The notes beneath the pieces were generated by a model, which ran no database searches, was not told where the DNA came from, and saw only the letters and a list, made by a program, of their open reading frames with translations. From Caenorhabditis remanei (taxonomy: Eukaryota; Nematoda; Chromadorea; Rhabditida; Rhabditidae): DNA of 64,000 bases. The stretch is taken from positions 11,098,001 through 11,162,000 of the forward strand of contig NC_071332.1 of the NCBI RefSeq assembly GCF_010183535.1, in the 5' to 3' direction. This document shows, one piece after another, positions 1-13,279 of this stretch. Each line of letters begins with the position of its first letter. Within the stretch, counting starts at the first letter, position 1. Made by a program: the position numbers and the translations under genes.

Positions 1-393
1 GGTCAATTGGAGAGACGGAGAGGGAGAAAATGTAAATAAATCGGAAAGTGGATAGTGTTGATGTTAGTGGACTACTCATAAAAACTAAGAGGTTTTTAAT
101 AGAGACTTCCGTCTTGAGAACTTCAGAGAGAAAGTAATTTATGAATCAGAGAGAACACAAGTTAGATGCAGATCCATTAGAAATCCGACTTTTTCGTTTC
201 ATTCAATATGTTTGTACCTCTTACAAAAAACCATATCGTTTAGCTCCTCCCTCGTCTCTTTCTTCCTTCTTCTTTGTTCCATTGAGCCTCGATTTTTTGC
301 ACTTTTGAGAATTGAATCGAACAAGCAAGGGGTGGAGCCGTCGGCCGCTACTGACCCCTAAATGTAAAAGGGGTCTGGTAAACAAGGATTCCG
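1..393. other. Upstream flank without a supported gene
   Basis: No reading frame with splice signals or recognisable protein similarity is visible. The stretch ends in the promoter of the small secreted-protein gene at 432. Nothing else is supported. Confidence 0.5.
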
Positions 394-400
394 TATAAAA
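394..400 (+). promoter_or_regulatory. TATA box of the small secreted-protein gene
   Basis: TATAAAA lies 32 bases upstream of the start codon at 432. Normal TATA-to-start spacing would place transcription initiation near 424, giving a leader of only about ten bases. A strong TATA with such a short leader is typical of abundantly expressed nematode secreted-protein genes. The expression level is inference. Confidence 0.6.
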
Positions 401-431
401 GAAATGAGTGCTAGAAGAAAATAGACAGAAC

Positions 432-1028
432 ATGATGTCTTCTACAACCTTCTCTATTCTGGCTTTGGCCGTCATCGGCGTCGTTTTGGCTCGACCACAA
501 TTTCCAGGTGGACCACCACCAGGCATGAGTGTGAGTTGTTTGCTTTCAGTATTTGAAAACTAGAAATTTCTTGATCATAAACTTACAAAAAGCACCGTTG
601 AATGTCAATTTTGCAGGCCGTCCCACCACCAATCGCCGCCGTTCTCCCGCCAGAGACCCTCTCTCGTCTCGAAGCAATTCATGCTGATTCCTCCCTCTCG
701 GAGCTCGAGAAGCACAAGGCCATTGACGAGATCATGGTGAATCTCCCAGAAGAAGTCCATGATCGTATCCCACCACCACCAGGATTTGCTCAACTTCCAG
801 CTGAAGTTCAGGCTCAATTGAAATCAATTCACAGAGATAAGAGCTTGGACTTCCAACAAAGACAATCTGCTATCCGTGGTGTCTTGGATAACTTGGCTCC
901 GGAATACAAGAGACTCCTCCCGCCACTTCCGTACGTTTAGTTTGAGATGAATTGACAGGACTTTCGAGGTCCAAGGTAGAATTTCCACCTGAAATCTTTT
1001 TTTCAGATTCCCACAACATCCCCAATAG
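432..1028 (+). CDS. Small secreted proline-rich protein with two internal repeats (nematode-specific)
   Basis: Three exons, 432-530, 617-930 and 1007-1028, join in frame with GT/AG junctions (GTGAGT and GTACGT donors, TTTTGCAG and TTTTTCAG acceptors), giving about 144 residues. The N-terminus MMSSTTFSILALAVIGVVLA is a clear signal peptide. It is followed by a Gly/Pro-rich linker (RPQFPGGPPPG). The mature part holds two homologous helical repeats of about 45 residues. Each starts LPxE, has an (A/S)IHxDxSL core, and ends in a proline motif (IPPPPGF and LPPLPF). A second in-frame ATG follows at 435. The layout resembles small nematode secreted families of the DUF148/SXP-RAL-2 kind, but I cannot assign it firmly. 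It is probably extracellular with unknown function. An AATAAA at 1108 gives a short 3' UTR. Confidence 0.85.
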
Positions 1029-1107
1029 ACTCCCTTGACCGACGACTACATGTAAAAAAATTCGCATATTTTTGTGTATAAAAAAGAGAATATTAATTAA
1101 TTTATTG

Positions 1108-1113
1108 AATAAA
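1108..1113 (+). terminator. Polyadenylation signal AATAAA
   Basis: AATAAA lies 80 bases after the stop codon of the secreted-protein gene, on the same strand and at usual spacing. Confidence 0.6.
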
Positions 1114-4100
1114 CAATTCCAGTTGCAAAAAATCTCTATTGAATTGACCAGAACTCGAAAAGCTTCTAGTTTTTTTTAGAATTCAGAATATACAACGTGT
1201 ATCGCCACGGGGTTCCGTCTAACTAGGGTTTGCAAATGGGCCCGGTTGAACTTCTTTTTTTGGCGGCAAGCTCAAATAATTTGAATAATTTGAATATAAT
1301 GTGATCCCGATTCTTTCACAATCTTTTCTGGTATTTTCTACCAAATCTCATGATATAACAAATTCCTCAAAAACATTAAAAAACAATGTTCTGAAATTCA
1401 AAAATCAGAAAACAATTCTCGTGCAAGCCGGAAAAAAAACAAAAATACAAGTCACAATCAATCACAAGAGGTCTTAACCGGTTGTTTTGGGACCCTGAAG
1501 CGAACGGATCGAGGGGGAAAATGAGAGAGAAACAGCAAATTCTCAAAATTCCGAGCGTCCGATCGGTCCTCTGGAGAGAGGGAGCTTCAACACATGTGTC
1601 CCGTCTCTCATTTTTCTTTCTCTTACTTCCTCCACTAACACTGTGATATTTATTACAAAGAAGAAGACACGAACAAAAAATTGTTGGGGTGTCTGAGGGA
1701 TAGAGTGTGTGTCCAGTTTTTGAATGAGTTCACAATCAATTTTTCTATCTTTTTATCTTTTTTCATCTCAACCCTCTAGCTTTTTCCCGTTCAATCAACT
1801 TTTATAGTTTTGAAAACTAGGGGTGTGCTATTCAAATCAGTATACGGGAGCTTCAAATTTATCACAAAACGTATAAAAACATTTATGAATATCTGACTAA
1901 AATGCATGACATATTTGCTGAAAAAATCATGTTACGGTATATGAGCGCATGGTTAAGCATTGGTAATTTGAATCTTTTTATAGATTCTTTCAGCTTTTGG
2001 TCGTCATCAAATTGTTTACTTCAATTGAGCTCTCAAATTTATGTTTAAAATAAAGGAACCAAATGATATAAAACCTGAGTGGAATTCCCTAACTACCCTT
2101 TGAAAAATCGTATAATAAAAGGCTTTTCCGGAAATATGGCAGTAGTCCTGTAAACGTTTGCACATCTTTCCCGCTTTTCGCAGAAATTCTTAGAACACTT
2201 TCCCAATCTTTTCTCCCTTTTGATATGCTAATTCCTTACAAATTTTCCCTTGATAACAGAACAAAACCTCTTCAAAAAGAAAGATCGTCTTTTCGTTTTC
2301 TTATCGAAAAGCTGTAAAAAGGTGCGAGGAACAATAAAATGGTTCTCCAAGCGTTTTCTTTTTTTCCTTGTCATTTTTTGTATACTTGAGGCTTCTCTTA
2401 ACAAACTTTCACTCTGTTTATAAACAACAGTTTTCGAATAATTCTTTTGTATTTTTGACTCAAAAAATCAAAACGAACAGTTAAAGATAGTGTAATCCTG
2501 GGACTGAAATCTGATAGCAATGTTTGTGTTTTGATGTGGAAGGGTTTTCAAAAAAAAAGAGTAGGAGATGTTTGTTTTTATAAATTTTTGAAATTCTTCT
2601 TTGAAATGAAAGGAAGGTTTCAGATATTTTTTGAAGCCGAAATTATGGACATCTGAGTCTTCATAAAATCATTTGAATCAAAACAATGAAGATATACGTT
2701 TCCCAGTAAACCAAATTCTGAATATCTCAAAAATCTTTCTAGATTTCCGATCATGAGTCAATGAGTCATACTTTAGGAAGAAATAAACCCGAAATAAAGT
2801 ATCGAAATAATATCGAAAATCGAGAAGATGTCTCCTGACTATGACTACTACTGCTGAAAAGTATCATATTCTTGGTTCACTCCATTCCCGTCACTTTTTC
2901 TCGCCTTCTCCTTCTTTTTCCCTTTTTCTCCGGATTCTATACTACTTTTCGTTATTCTGTTCCATTATCTGAAGTCGAGACAGTATTATTTCAATGTGTG
3001 TTCTTGTGGGAAAAATAAGAAAAAGTTGGGATGCAGGGGGTGACTAATTGTGAATCATACTGTCTATATTTTTTATGTTTTCTGTTTTCTTTTCGGCGTC
3101 CCAACGACTATTTGAACAATATTGCAGGAAAGCTCAGCAAGTTGATAGTTTTTTTCGATGAACATCTTATTTTGATATTTGATATAAATTCTTGAATCTT
3201 ATTTTCTGGTTATGAATTGATAACTTTTTCAGAAAAGTTTTTGATATTCCAGCTTATTTCAACTATTGAAAGTTTGAACTCTTTGCACTTCAATTCCAAT
3301 TTTCCACGTGACTGAACTCGGCTGATTAGGAGAAGAAAGTTGGAAAATAGAAAGTTTTTGTATGAATGAAATATAAAATAGTTGTCTTCTCATTCTACTG
3401 ATAATGGTGAGAACCACAACTTTCTTACACATAAAACAATCATTTTCCTTGCCTGTTCTACGGGTATTTACACCAAATTAGTGATAATTGATAAGAAGTG
3501 AGATGATTCATCCTCAAGTAAATTGATAGTCTGAAAGAAGATTTATGGGTTTTTAGAAGAAAACGTTATGTCCAAAATTAGGAGACTTCGAATGGCATAT
3601 TCTGAAAATGAAGAACTAAAAGTTTGGTAATTGAAATTTCCTGTAGTCTTTTACAGAATTGAAAATCCTACTTTTCCCAACCAGGATAAAACCTAAAACA
3701 ATGAATTTTTAGTGAGTTCAAACTCCGATTTCTCGATTTTTTGATAACCTTCTTCCTCACTTTTCCTTTAATTTTTTTGTTTGATGGAATCTTCCTCTTC
3801 TCGCTTTTTTTTCGCCTTCATCTCAGCTACTGACCCAATGACTCATTCAATTTTCCGTTCTTTTTTCTTTTTGTTATTCCATTCGGAGAGTAGCCGATAT
3901 TTCGAAACATATAGGGCCTCTTGGCGGCTGTTTTGTTGTTAGTCAATTCTCAGATTTTCAGTCGAAACAGGCTTTTCCTTTTTCATTCTTTTCACAAAGT
4001 TTCCCAACGATAGAGATTATTCCTGCAGAAAAAAAATGGTAGGTTGAATTAATTTTTAATTTTTGGCACAGCTTCTCCTCGATCTCAGTTGAATCTCTTA

Positions 4101-6049
4101 ATAACCAATCATTATTCTTCTTGATAATTAGCTCATATTCTATATCATCATCTTCAGAATACAATGTTCTTGGGAACGGCTTATGAAGTCGTTGACGTCT
4201 TCTAATCGTTTCTCATTTGACGGTTTTCTCCTATCGCACGTTCGGATCATTGTCGTTATTCTTTAGCTTTTTTCAAAGAGAATGAGACTCTGTGACAATT
4301 CTTCGGGATTCAGTAGGAAGATACTTGTTTAGTTGCAGATTTAAGAACTTGAATTGTATTAGCAGATCCTGAAAATGCATTTCAGAAATTTATTGCGTCT
4401 TCCAATTACTATTCCAATGTTTCAAAATATAGAGTATAATAACCATAATCGTTTATTTCCAGCATCTGTGATGGACTTCGTTTATTTTCTATATTCTGTT
4501 CCTTGTTTTTTGCATAGACTGTCCAAACGTTTTCCCACTTCTTCCACTCCCCTGAGGCACACACAGAGAACGGTCTCTGTCTTTTTTGTTGTATTAGTCG
4601 TCTTTTTGTTTTATTTTTCTCGGTATTCGTTACGTCGGCTAGACCGGGCAGGAAGTGACGTAATCTTTTTTGTATTCTGTTAAAAGAAACGTAGAATACA
4701 CGTGGAAAGGAAAATTCCAAAAAAAAAACGTGGAGGTTTCCAGTATAATCCAGGGTCTCATTTCTCTTGAAATTGTTATAGACAAACTTGAACTACTCGG
4801 TTTTTACCAGTTACGATAAATGTAAGTAAGTGATTATAATGCAGATCTCAGCATCCTTTTCCACCAACAAACTATAAATTTTTGGCAGAACCATATTGTA
4901 AATAGAATAACCGTTCACCAACTCGAAAAAAAAACAAATTTACAAAAAAATCATTGAATATACCCACTTTACACGAAATTTCTTTGTTTAATCCAATAAT
5001 TTCCCTTCTTTTTCCAATTGAAATATTTTTAAACACCGCTCGTTTTTTTCTCATTCCGTATTTTTCGCCGTTCAACACCCGCTCTCAACGAACGTCGAAA
5101 TGTCGGAATGAATGCACTTTGAAAAAGATGAATGGGTTTTTCGGCGCCCCTCCTCCCAACTGTCGATTTACTACTTTTCTCTCTGTTTTGTCCTCCAACC
5201 CACTCATTTTTCGAAAATTTTCTACTTTTTGAAAATAGAGAGTTGGGGATTTGTGCTCACTTGCACAGAGTTTTTGCAGAATCCTCTTCTTTAAAAAAAA
5301 TCAGTCGCATTCAAAATAGTCGACCACTTTTACTCAGGGGAATATCAGGAGAGTGGGAGGGCGGGGAAAGGAAATGGAAGAAGACTGATGTCACAAGATT
5401 TCAGATCTTTTTGTTTCCTGGTATAAATATGTTGTTCAAAATACGTAAGTTTCAGGAATGAGGTGTCAGAATTTAGGATGAGGGTAGATCTCTTTAATTT
5501 AATTATGTATTCAAGTTTAAAGCCCTAGATTACATTCGGAGCGTTCTAGAAAAAAGTAACCATATCCCCGAAAAAGATCTATTCAAATCATATTCATGAT
5601 GCTTTTGTTTATTTTCATAGTTCGTAGATGCTTCATATATGAGTCATTGACATCGTGTTCATTCTCACTGTGAATTTTCACTGATTTGAAAGTTTTCTCG
5701 TGATCATTTCAGTTTTTCCTTCGTCTTTAAAGTCAAACTATTGAGCATCCTTGTTGGTTAATATTTTTTCTATTTTTCAATCCAAACTCTGGAAAGTAAA
5801 CGTTCCTGATAATCGCTAATATGTTTTCCTCCTAGCGAGGTTCTCCGAAAAGTTTTTTAAAAATTGAAATCACCTTCATAGTACTTCTCAGAAGGTTCAA
5901 TGAATTTTCGTGCTTTTATGCCGTCGACACCTTCCTTCTTACAAAGATTTCAATTTAACTAACACAGCTGCTTCCGAGCGCACTTTTTGCTACCCTATAG
6001 ATAACACGTGCCGCCCGTCTCAATAAATTGTCATTTTTTGTTCAATCAC
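1114..6049. other. Non-coding stretch, probably the 5' region of the RhoGAP gene
   Basis: About 5 kb, rich in T and pyrimidine runs on +, with no frame that shows both acceptable splice sites and recognisable protein. Frames of around 100 codons near 4.4-4.7 and 5.0-5.5 kb are low-complexity (Phe/Leu/Ser) and look like chance. A CT-rich block near 1.5-1.7 kb could be promoter sequence, but nothing firm shows. Confidence 0.45.
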
Positions 6050-6177
6050 TTATTGTCGCCACAAAAAAGTTCCGACATTTTTCCTCACGTCAGAATGCAG
6101 ACTCAGTAGTAATTTAGCACTTAGTCTGCATTTTGTCGTAAGAAAAAATGTCGGAACTTTTTGTGGCGACAATAAAC
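6050..6177. mobile_element. Foldback MITE with long terminal inverted repeats and TA target duplication
   Basis: Both ends carry near-identical inverted repeats of about 50 bp, starting TTGTCGCCACAAAAAAGTTC inward from each side and running on through ACATTTTT and ATGCAGACT. A TA dinucleotide flanks each end (6051-6052 and 6175-6176), as in Tc1/mariner-type insertions. At about 122 bp the element encodes nothing, so it is a non-autonomous snap-back MITE. The repeats differ at only a few positions, suggesting modest age. Confidence 0.8.
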
Positions 6178-6354
6178 AAAAAAAAACATTTACTTCTTGT
6201 TGGTGGCAAGAGACATCCGATAAACAATTCATTGTCGCTTCTTATCACTACTGCTCCTTTATTTCATTTCATCATTGAATTCATATTGATTTTAATTTTT
6301 CAGATTACAGCAACTCATCTTTCAATAAGTGCATGTGTTCTCGACACGATAATT

Positions 6355-9300
6355 ATGGTTAGTTTCCTTTTTTAACAGAAAATGAGTTAGCCGCAGCTCT
6401 TGAAAATCTCTGACGTCTCACAAGAAAACCTATTTCTTTTTTAAAACTAATAAAAATCAAGTTTGTTTTTCTTTTGATCTGAAACCCGAAAACTCCAGAT
6501 GAATCCGCAGATGTTTTGGGCGGTTCACATCCTCGTCTCCCATCCAGATCATAACTTCTAACTCATAACTCAAAACAAAAAGAAAAAAATCATCCAGATG
6601 TTCAGATAGTTATGAGAAGAGAAACCCTTTCTTCCGGAACGGATTTTCGTTGGGTTTTCTCTTGAAAACGATTTAAAACCCGCCGAAAATCATGCATAAA
6701 CCAGAAGATATTCAAGGCCACAACCTGACTTAACCACCGTTTATTTATGCATTCAATTTCTTTGAAATAGCAGAAATTTATCAATTTTGGAGGAAAAACA
6801 TGACATGTCTTTTATAATTCATAGCAACATATTTCAGCCGTAGCTGAAAACACATTTTTTAGTTTTTTTTTAACAGAACATGCGAAAATCGACCATAATT
6901 ATAAGTAATTTCAAGCAGTGCGATAGTTTTGTCGTCAAAATTCAACAGGGCACAAATTTTCAGTTAAAAACTTACATTTTTATCATTTTTGAATAAGATA
7001 TCTACACAAGTATTGATATTTTCAAGAAAGTCTTTCTAAATCCAAAACATGCAAATTTTTCCAAATATGTGCATTTTGACGTGGTCGTGTTTGCGGACGT
7101 CTCCAGTTGCGCCACTCGGCGCGCTGTTGGTAGAATTTGAATTAGCCCCGTTTCTGCGCTATTTGAAGGGATTCCTTCCTTTTAATTGGAGAAATATATT
7201 ATGTTTCAAAATGAAAATGTCTTTTGTTTTGAAAAATTAATCATATTTTAAAATTTTTCATCTTTTTAACATGAAATTTACCATAAACAACCGTTTGCTG
7301 GAAAAACTCTGACAATAGTTTTTTTTTCTTCACTGTATGCTCGGATTGCACAGATATTTAATTGTTTGAGCTTTGCGAAAACCCGGCGTATGATTATCTT
7401 TCTTGAAGTTTTCAATTAAATTTCAGTATAAACATTCTTTGTGCGATTTCCGACATCAAATCGAAAAATGTTTTGTTTTCTCTCTTCTTCTGAACAACTT
7501 TTTAATATTGCCTTTAAAAATTTTTGCAATTTTCAGGCTGACAGCGATTTAATGGAGCATAACGACTTTCGAGTCGTTTCATCGTCCACAGTGTCCAGGA
7601 AAGGTTCTACAAATATGGGAGGTGGAATGGTCGTCGCTGGCGGACTTCAAAATTCGAACAGATTCAGATACACGTTAGGAGAGGTAAGTTGAAAATGGAA
7701 AATGAAAGAGTAAGATCAAAATTTCACAGGAGTTTTACGGTGGACACAATTTATTGTTTTTGATTTCAGGTCTGCTCAACAAATGTGACATTGGATGTGA
7801 ACGTCGGAACTGGCTGGACTAGGATACGGCTGAAAGAAGTACCAAAATTCATCGTCCACGCCTTCAACATGATTTCAAAATATGGAATGGAAAATGACGG
7901 ATTATTTCGAAAAGAAGGAAACGCGCCTCGTTTGAATCGTGTTGAAACACAAATGATCTACAGAGGACAATGTGATATTTCGGGTGATTATACTGTTGCT
8001 GATGTGTGTACAATGGTTAAACGATTCCTTCGCGATCTAAAGCCACCACTTCTGGATTCTGAGCAGTTTCGTGCACGGCTTCTGAAGAAAGCGTGTCAGG
8101 CGAGAATCTCAGATTCGTATTTAATGACACGTGAAGAAATGGCAGACATGTTTTATGTGGAAAGTAAATCAAAAGAGAAACAAACTCCTCTTCTTTCGGA
8201 TGTTCATTCTTCGACGTTGGGTTATGTGATGCGACAGTTATATAGGGTGAGTAGAGTTCTGAAAATAGAAATATCACTCAATTTACAAGACATTAAAACT
8301 TTCAGATCTCAATGTACAGTGACAAACACAAAATGTCGATCGAAAACCTTGCCGTTGTCCTCGTTGGAAGCGTTTTTGGCGATGGAATTCATGATCCAAA
8401 AAAGAGCGGACAGATGCGTCGTGGGTCGAGAGATGACATTTTGGCCCAGAAAAAACAAGATATGAATGTGCACGTGGCGGCGGTGAAATTGTTGATAACG
8501 AATGTGAGTTTATGCAATTTCTGTAGATGAGGGTAATTGTAAAATTCACGTCGCTTCTGATATCTGCAAATTTTCAAAAACTAGATTTTACAATGACAAG
8601 TTATTTCTTATTTTTTCAGGCCAATCTAATTGGAGTCCGCCGTGATCCGTACGTCACCAGTAACGCAATGGCTCGAAGCTCCAGTGCGATGCCACGTTGC
8701 ATGTCCAGTGGATATGAGACGGCATCATCTGAAGCTGATTGTATGTCCACAAAGACATCATCGTCCACATTGAAAAGTGGCCAAGAGCCTGGACCATCTT
8801 CCCATATTTATCGTCGGGATTCAGAAGCGGCTCATAAAATCGTCACTTCCCGAAAGAAGGGAGAAGCTAATTCAAAAAAGAAAAGATCTGCATCATTCCT
8901 CCCAAGTTTTCGTGACCTTAAGCATCGTCTGACAAACATGAAACGGGCGAAAAGTCCTAGCCCGGATCGACTCATGACCGGACACTCTGCAACAGAGCCG
9001 AAACTGACGGATACGAGTTCATCAGATATGTACACAGATCCTCATGAAACTCAAGTTCATCGGAAGAAAGTAGCGAGAAATGAATCGAACACTGCTTCAA
9101 CTGGATCCACAGCATCTGGAAGACAATCGAGAAGTCAGCAATCACGACGTCTCAACACAAATGCTGTACCGAGAATGGGTAGTAATAATAATAGAAACGT
9201 GTCGGCCAGTTCAAAACCAACGATCGCCAAAATTTTTGACACTGACATGATTCCGAGCAGCGGAGCACTTCGGCGACTCTCTGCTAGTGATCAGAATTCG

Positions 9301-11553
9301 GATGCTATTCGATTCGCTAAACATCGGTCGTCGAATGAGAAAATGAGTGCTACAGGTGAGTTGCTGCAAGAGCGAATAAAATGTGAATTGCTATCTGGAC
9401 GGGGATGTTATTTTCTCTAAAGAAGTATTATCCTTTCAGAGTTCCTGATGTCTGAGCATCAGAGAGATTACCGTGATGTCCCGTTAACAACAAATACTTC
9501 GAAAATTCTGAAGCGTAACACGATGGTTCTTGGTGAAAACTCCAACTCAAAATCCAGTACGAGACATACCAACCGCCGGCACACAGCTCCAATTCACAAT
9601 AACCGACCGCGTCGAAACCGTCCGAATACTGTTGGCACTGGCCTTCCACACAGGAAAGATTCAGTGTTGAATGGAGGATCATCGATAGAAGAAAAGGAGA
9701 ATCAAGCGGATTGTGAGACGGATGACGCTTTGGAATCCGCTAAAAATGTTGATCATTCCGAATGGCTTCTCGAGCAGAAGGCACTTGAGGCACGTTCAAG
9801 AAGAGCTGGAAGAAAGCAGAAACAAGCGCCGAGAAATATTAATACGGAAAGTACGATAGGATTGAATGGATCTATGGCAGAGGAGCCGACAACAAGTGTA
9901 ATGAAAGTGGAGACAATGGATTCAGTTAAAGAGGAATCTCCACAAAAACAACGGACATCAGTAATGGTAGTGATGAGAAAAGATTTGGACGAGGTTAAGA
10001 ATACTAAACAGTTCTGTGACACAGCGACATCTCCAATGGTAGTTGATACACCGAAGGTGCGTTATTCTGGTCATCTAGGTGACTGTATCGAACACTCTTC
10101 GTTGCAGAAACAATCTCATGAAAATGGTCATGTATGGGTTGGAACGAAACAAGTCGTCACTGTGACACCAACTCCAACGATCGCGAGACGCCAGAGTCGT
10201 GCTCGTCTTTCGTACTCAAAAGCAAACGAATCATCACCGTTAGACATGCCTTCTGGAGCATCAAGAAGAGAATCGAGTCCATTGATGTCACCTATATTGA
10301 AACATGTGACAATAACAAATAATTCACCACAGGCACAAGTGGTCACATCGTCACCAAGGTAAGAGTGATGAAACATCAATTTGTCTTAAAATCAACAGAT
10401 ACAATCATTAAGTTTTACTAATAGTTTCTTTTCAGAAGTAGCCTCACTCCGAAATCTCATGTGCTTTCGCCTCTCGTTATCAAAATGGATAAGAATCTTG
10501 ACACCCCAACACCACCGCCAGTTCCACCTCACTCTCCACCCAATCTGACTCCGCAAACGTCGCGAGGATCGATGGAAGCTGCTGCCGAGATGAAGAGAAT
10601 CACAATTTCTGGTGTCTCCCATCAGCCTCGGCGACCACCGACGCCTCCATCTCATCCCAAAATGTCAAACCCATTTTCTCCAAAACTGCCGATCAGATCG
10701 GTCACTATTGACAATGGATTTGAGCTTCCGTCGAGTGCCAAAGAAGCTCCAGCCACAGAACAGCCTCCTTCTGCTAATCTTTTTAAACTTCCACAGTTGC
10801 CAATCACAGCAAGAAAAATGACGTCGAGTCAAATTTCGCCACTTGCATTCCAACGACAACAGAACCCACATCAGTCAAAATCGACATTGTCTGTTCCAAA
10901 TCGGGCGAATCTTCGAGAAACGAAGAGCATCGATCCCGAGACTTTGCCGTTACGGTCAGCTCCGCTTCATGGAACATCCTCAGGAGGAGGACAATTGTCC
11001 CCACGATCGAATGACTACTTTGAGTTTGGAAAATATACGAATGCGCTGAGATCAGCGACTGATGAGTTTGTAAGTCAAATTTTATTATATGTTCTAAAAT
11101 GAAAAATCATTTTCCTATTCAGGCATTACCCCACAGAAAGCTATCAGTTGAGACACGCCCATCGGTTGCCATTATTCGAACGAATAATTGTGGATTGGTC
11201 CGATCAAGAGTTCATCATTTCCAAGTGAGTCCCATTCTGTTAGAATCAGTAATATTTCAAGCTGATCTTTCTTGTTAACAACTTCAAAGTCTTGTTTCCA
11301 GGAAATTGAACAGCTCCAACGAATTGATTCTTCAATGAGCGGCCGTTTATCCGCCCTTTCTCAAACATCACTTCGAAGCAATGATACTCATCCATCTTCA
11401 TCTGATCGCTTCTCAGATGTTTCCGATCTTCGTCACAATTTGACCTCATCTGAATCGAATCGGTCGTTGGAATCGACTCCAAGCACACCGACAGCAACAG
11501 CTGTAACTTCACGGGTTTCATATGGTTCTTCTGCTCCTCGCCATCATTTTTGA
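6355..11553 (+). CDS. rga-4: Rho GTPase-activating protein, ARHGAP11A/RGA-3/4-like
   Basis: Exons: 6355-6357 (the ATG alone, ending exon 6304-6357), 7537-7683, 7770-8246, 8306-8503, 8620-9355, 9440-10358, 10436-11069, 11123-11224 and 11302-11553. All junctions keep frame, giving about 1155 residues. If the acceptor at 7536 is instead a trans-splice site, translation would start at 7552, six residues shorter. The RhoGAP domain spans roughly residues 70-275. Its arginine finger is Arg97 in DGLFRKEGN, and the conserved KMSIENLAVVLVGSVFG helix follows. The remaining ~880 residues look disordered and are rich in Ser, basic residues and SP/TP sites, with a proline-rich block (PTPPPVPPHSPP). This matches ARHGAP11A and C. 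elegans RGA-3/4, which inactivate RhoA at the cortex in cytokinesis and polarity. The symbol rests on family plus neighbours (snt-3, glb-33). In a species with one copy it would be the rga-3/4 co-orthologue. Confidence 0.85.
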
Positions 11554-13212
11554 AAACAAAAATAATTATTGTATGTGTGTGTTTTTTCATGAATTATGGG
11601 TATTCTTTCATTTCTTCACTTTTTGTGTCTACATCTCAAACGATCCTCACCGTAATTATTTATAGATTTTCTGTCCTATTTTCTTGCTACGCCCCAGGCG
11701 TCTTGAGACTCCAGTACTTGAAATCTCCATGGTCCCGCCCTTTTACATCTTTAAGTTTTCCTAAAAACTCCTTCACCTACCTTCCATTTGTCATTTTTTA
11801 GACGGATTTAGTTTTTCTTCGTTATGTTTCAACGCTGAAATACTTGCATCCAGACTCCCCCCACCTTTCCTCCCAATTTCCATTCATCTCTGCTCGCCCG
11901 CTTCTTCTCCGTTTTTCTCCGGTGTCGCTGTGCATCATTACACCGCTGCTTCTGCTGCGCACGTCTTCAGCACAGCTCCAGAATTGGAATTAGAATTAGA
12001 ATTCAGCACATTTCTCTTTATTTTTCGCATTCCATCTGGCACGTCTTTTGCTTGTGCAAGCACCTCTTCTTCAGCTCCCACATTTTGGTGCCAGCGGTAG
12101 CACCCAGGAAAATGGAGAAGAAGCGGACGTTTCTCATTTCCCACCTCCTTCTCATTCGTTCGCATTCCACATTTTTCTTCATATGTTTCTCCTTTTCAAC
12201 ATTTTTTTCACTGTATTTTTCGAGACATCACATCCTCCCGTCCAGCATCACATTTATTATCATTATTCTCATCATGTGCTTTACTTTTCTTTCCCTCAAA
12301 TCTTTTTTTATAATGTATTGAAGAAACACTTATAAGAATGTCATAGATGAAGCACACTTGTCATAACTGGATGATTTCTTTTCTCAAAACTCTTGCTGTC
12401 TTTTAACGATGGAGTTATCAATTTGAGCACACGGAAGCTACGACGGAAAACGAAGGACGGAAAGCATGATTTCTGGAGTACAGGAAATTCGAATTAAATG
12501 AAAAGAGGAAACGATATCAGATCACCGTTTAGGAATCTGAAAACCAACTCGATGGGAAATTCAGCAGCTCCGAGCAAACAATTGGACTTGGAGGAGTTAT
12601 GGATAAGGAACATTTGAAACCAGGAGCTGGATCAATCTCACTCCTGCTCCCAAAGTACTGAAAAGAACATTCTCGATGTATAATTTATGACAAAATAACT
12701 CGATCTCCATCATCTTCTCCATCTCTATTTTCTCCCAATTTCTCTCTCCTTTTCCCACTTCATTTGAAATCATTAGTGGCCTTCCCATTTATCTATTTTC
12801 CCCGGTTTTCCATCCCTCTCTCTCTCAGCTCGATCTATTTTTTCTAATTAACTTCTAGTTATCTAGAAAATAGAGTGAGTGAGAAGAGGTGTGTCTACTC
12901 ATTTCCATTTTCACTTTTTATACGAATCGACTAGACGTTTTGCTCCGTTCTTCGGGAGTTCTGAGAGTTTTTGTTGTGGGATCTTCTGGGTGTGATGACT
13001 GATGTGAGTGCACACGAAAGCGATGGAATGGATATTCAGCTCTCGTTCTAATATAAGTAATTCCTTGTGACATCCCATAGAGTTCATATTTATTTAAGAT
13101 ATTTATAACAATTTCATTCTGATTTTGACTTGACATCCAACAAGTTATCTCCATTTCACTTACTTCCTGGTTCGCCTTTTGTAGTCCTTGAATCCTAATG
13201 ATTGTTTTTCAG
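11554..13212. other. Intergenic, pyrimidine-rich, no supported gene
   Basis: RhoGAP 3' flank followed by C/T-rich sequence. A short tandem GAATTA-type repeat sits near 11,982-12,003. Frames of 80-95 codons here are Phe/Ser/His-rich and lack splice support. Confidence 0.45.
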
Positions 13213-13279
13213 AGACCGTCAACAAATTCTTTAAGAGTGTGACATAACCACGTCGAAGTTAGGAAGTCATCATGTTTTC
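13213..13279 (+). other. Candidate upstream (5' UTR plus start) exon of the SNT-3-like gene
   Basis: A good acceptor (TGTTTTTCAG) at 13,203-13,212 and a donor (GTGAGTTTTT) at 13,280 bound 67 bases. An ATG lies at 13,272, so the exon would end ATG TTT TC. Joined to the first base of the synaptotagmin exon at 20,090 it reads ATG TTT TCT ATG TCT, in frame, adding three residues before MSVSKKK. The intron would be 6.8 kb. This could be chance, since one acceptor in three keeps phase. It adds no membrane anchor. Confidence 0.25.
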
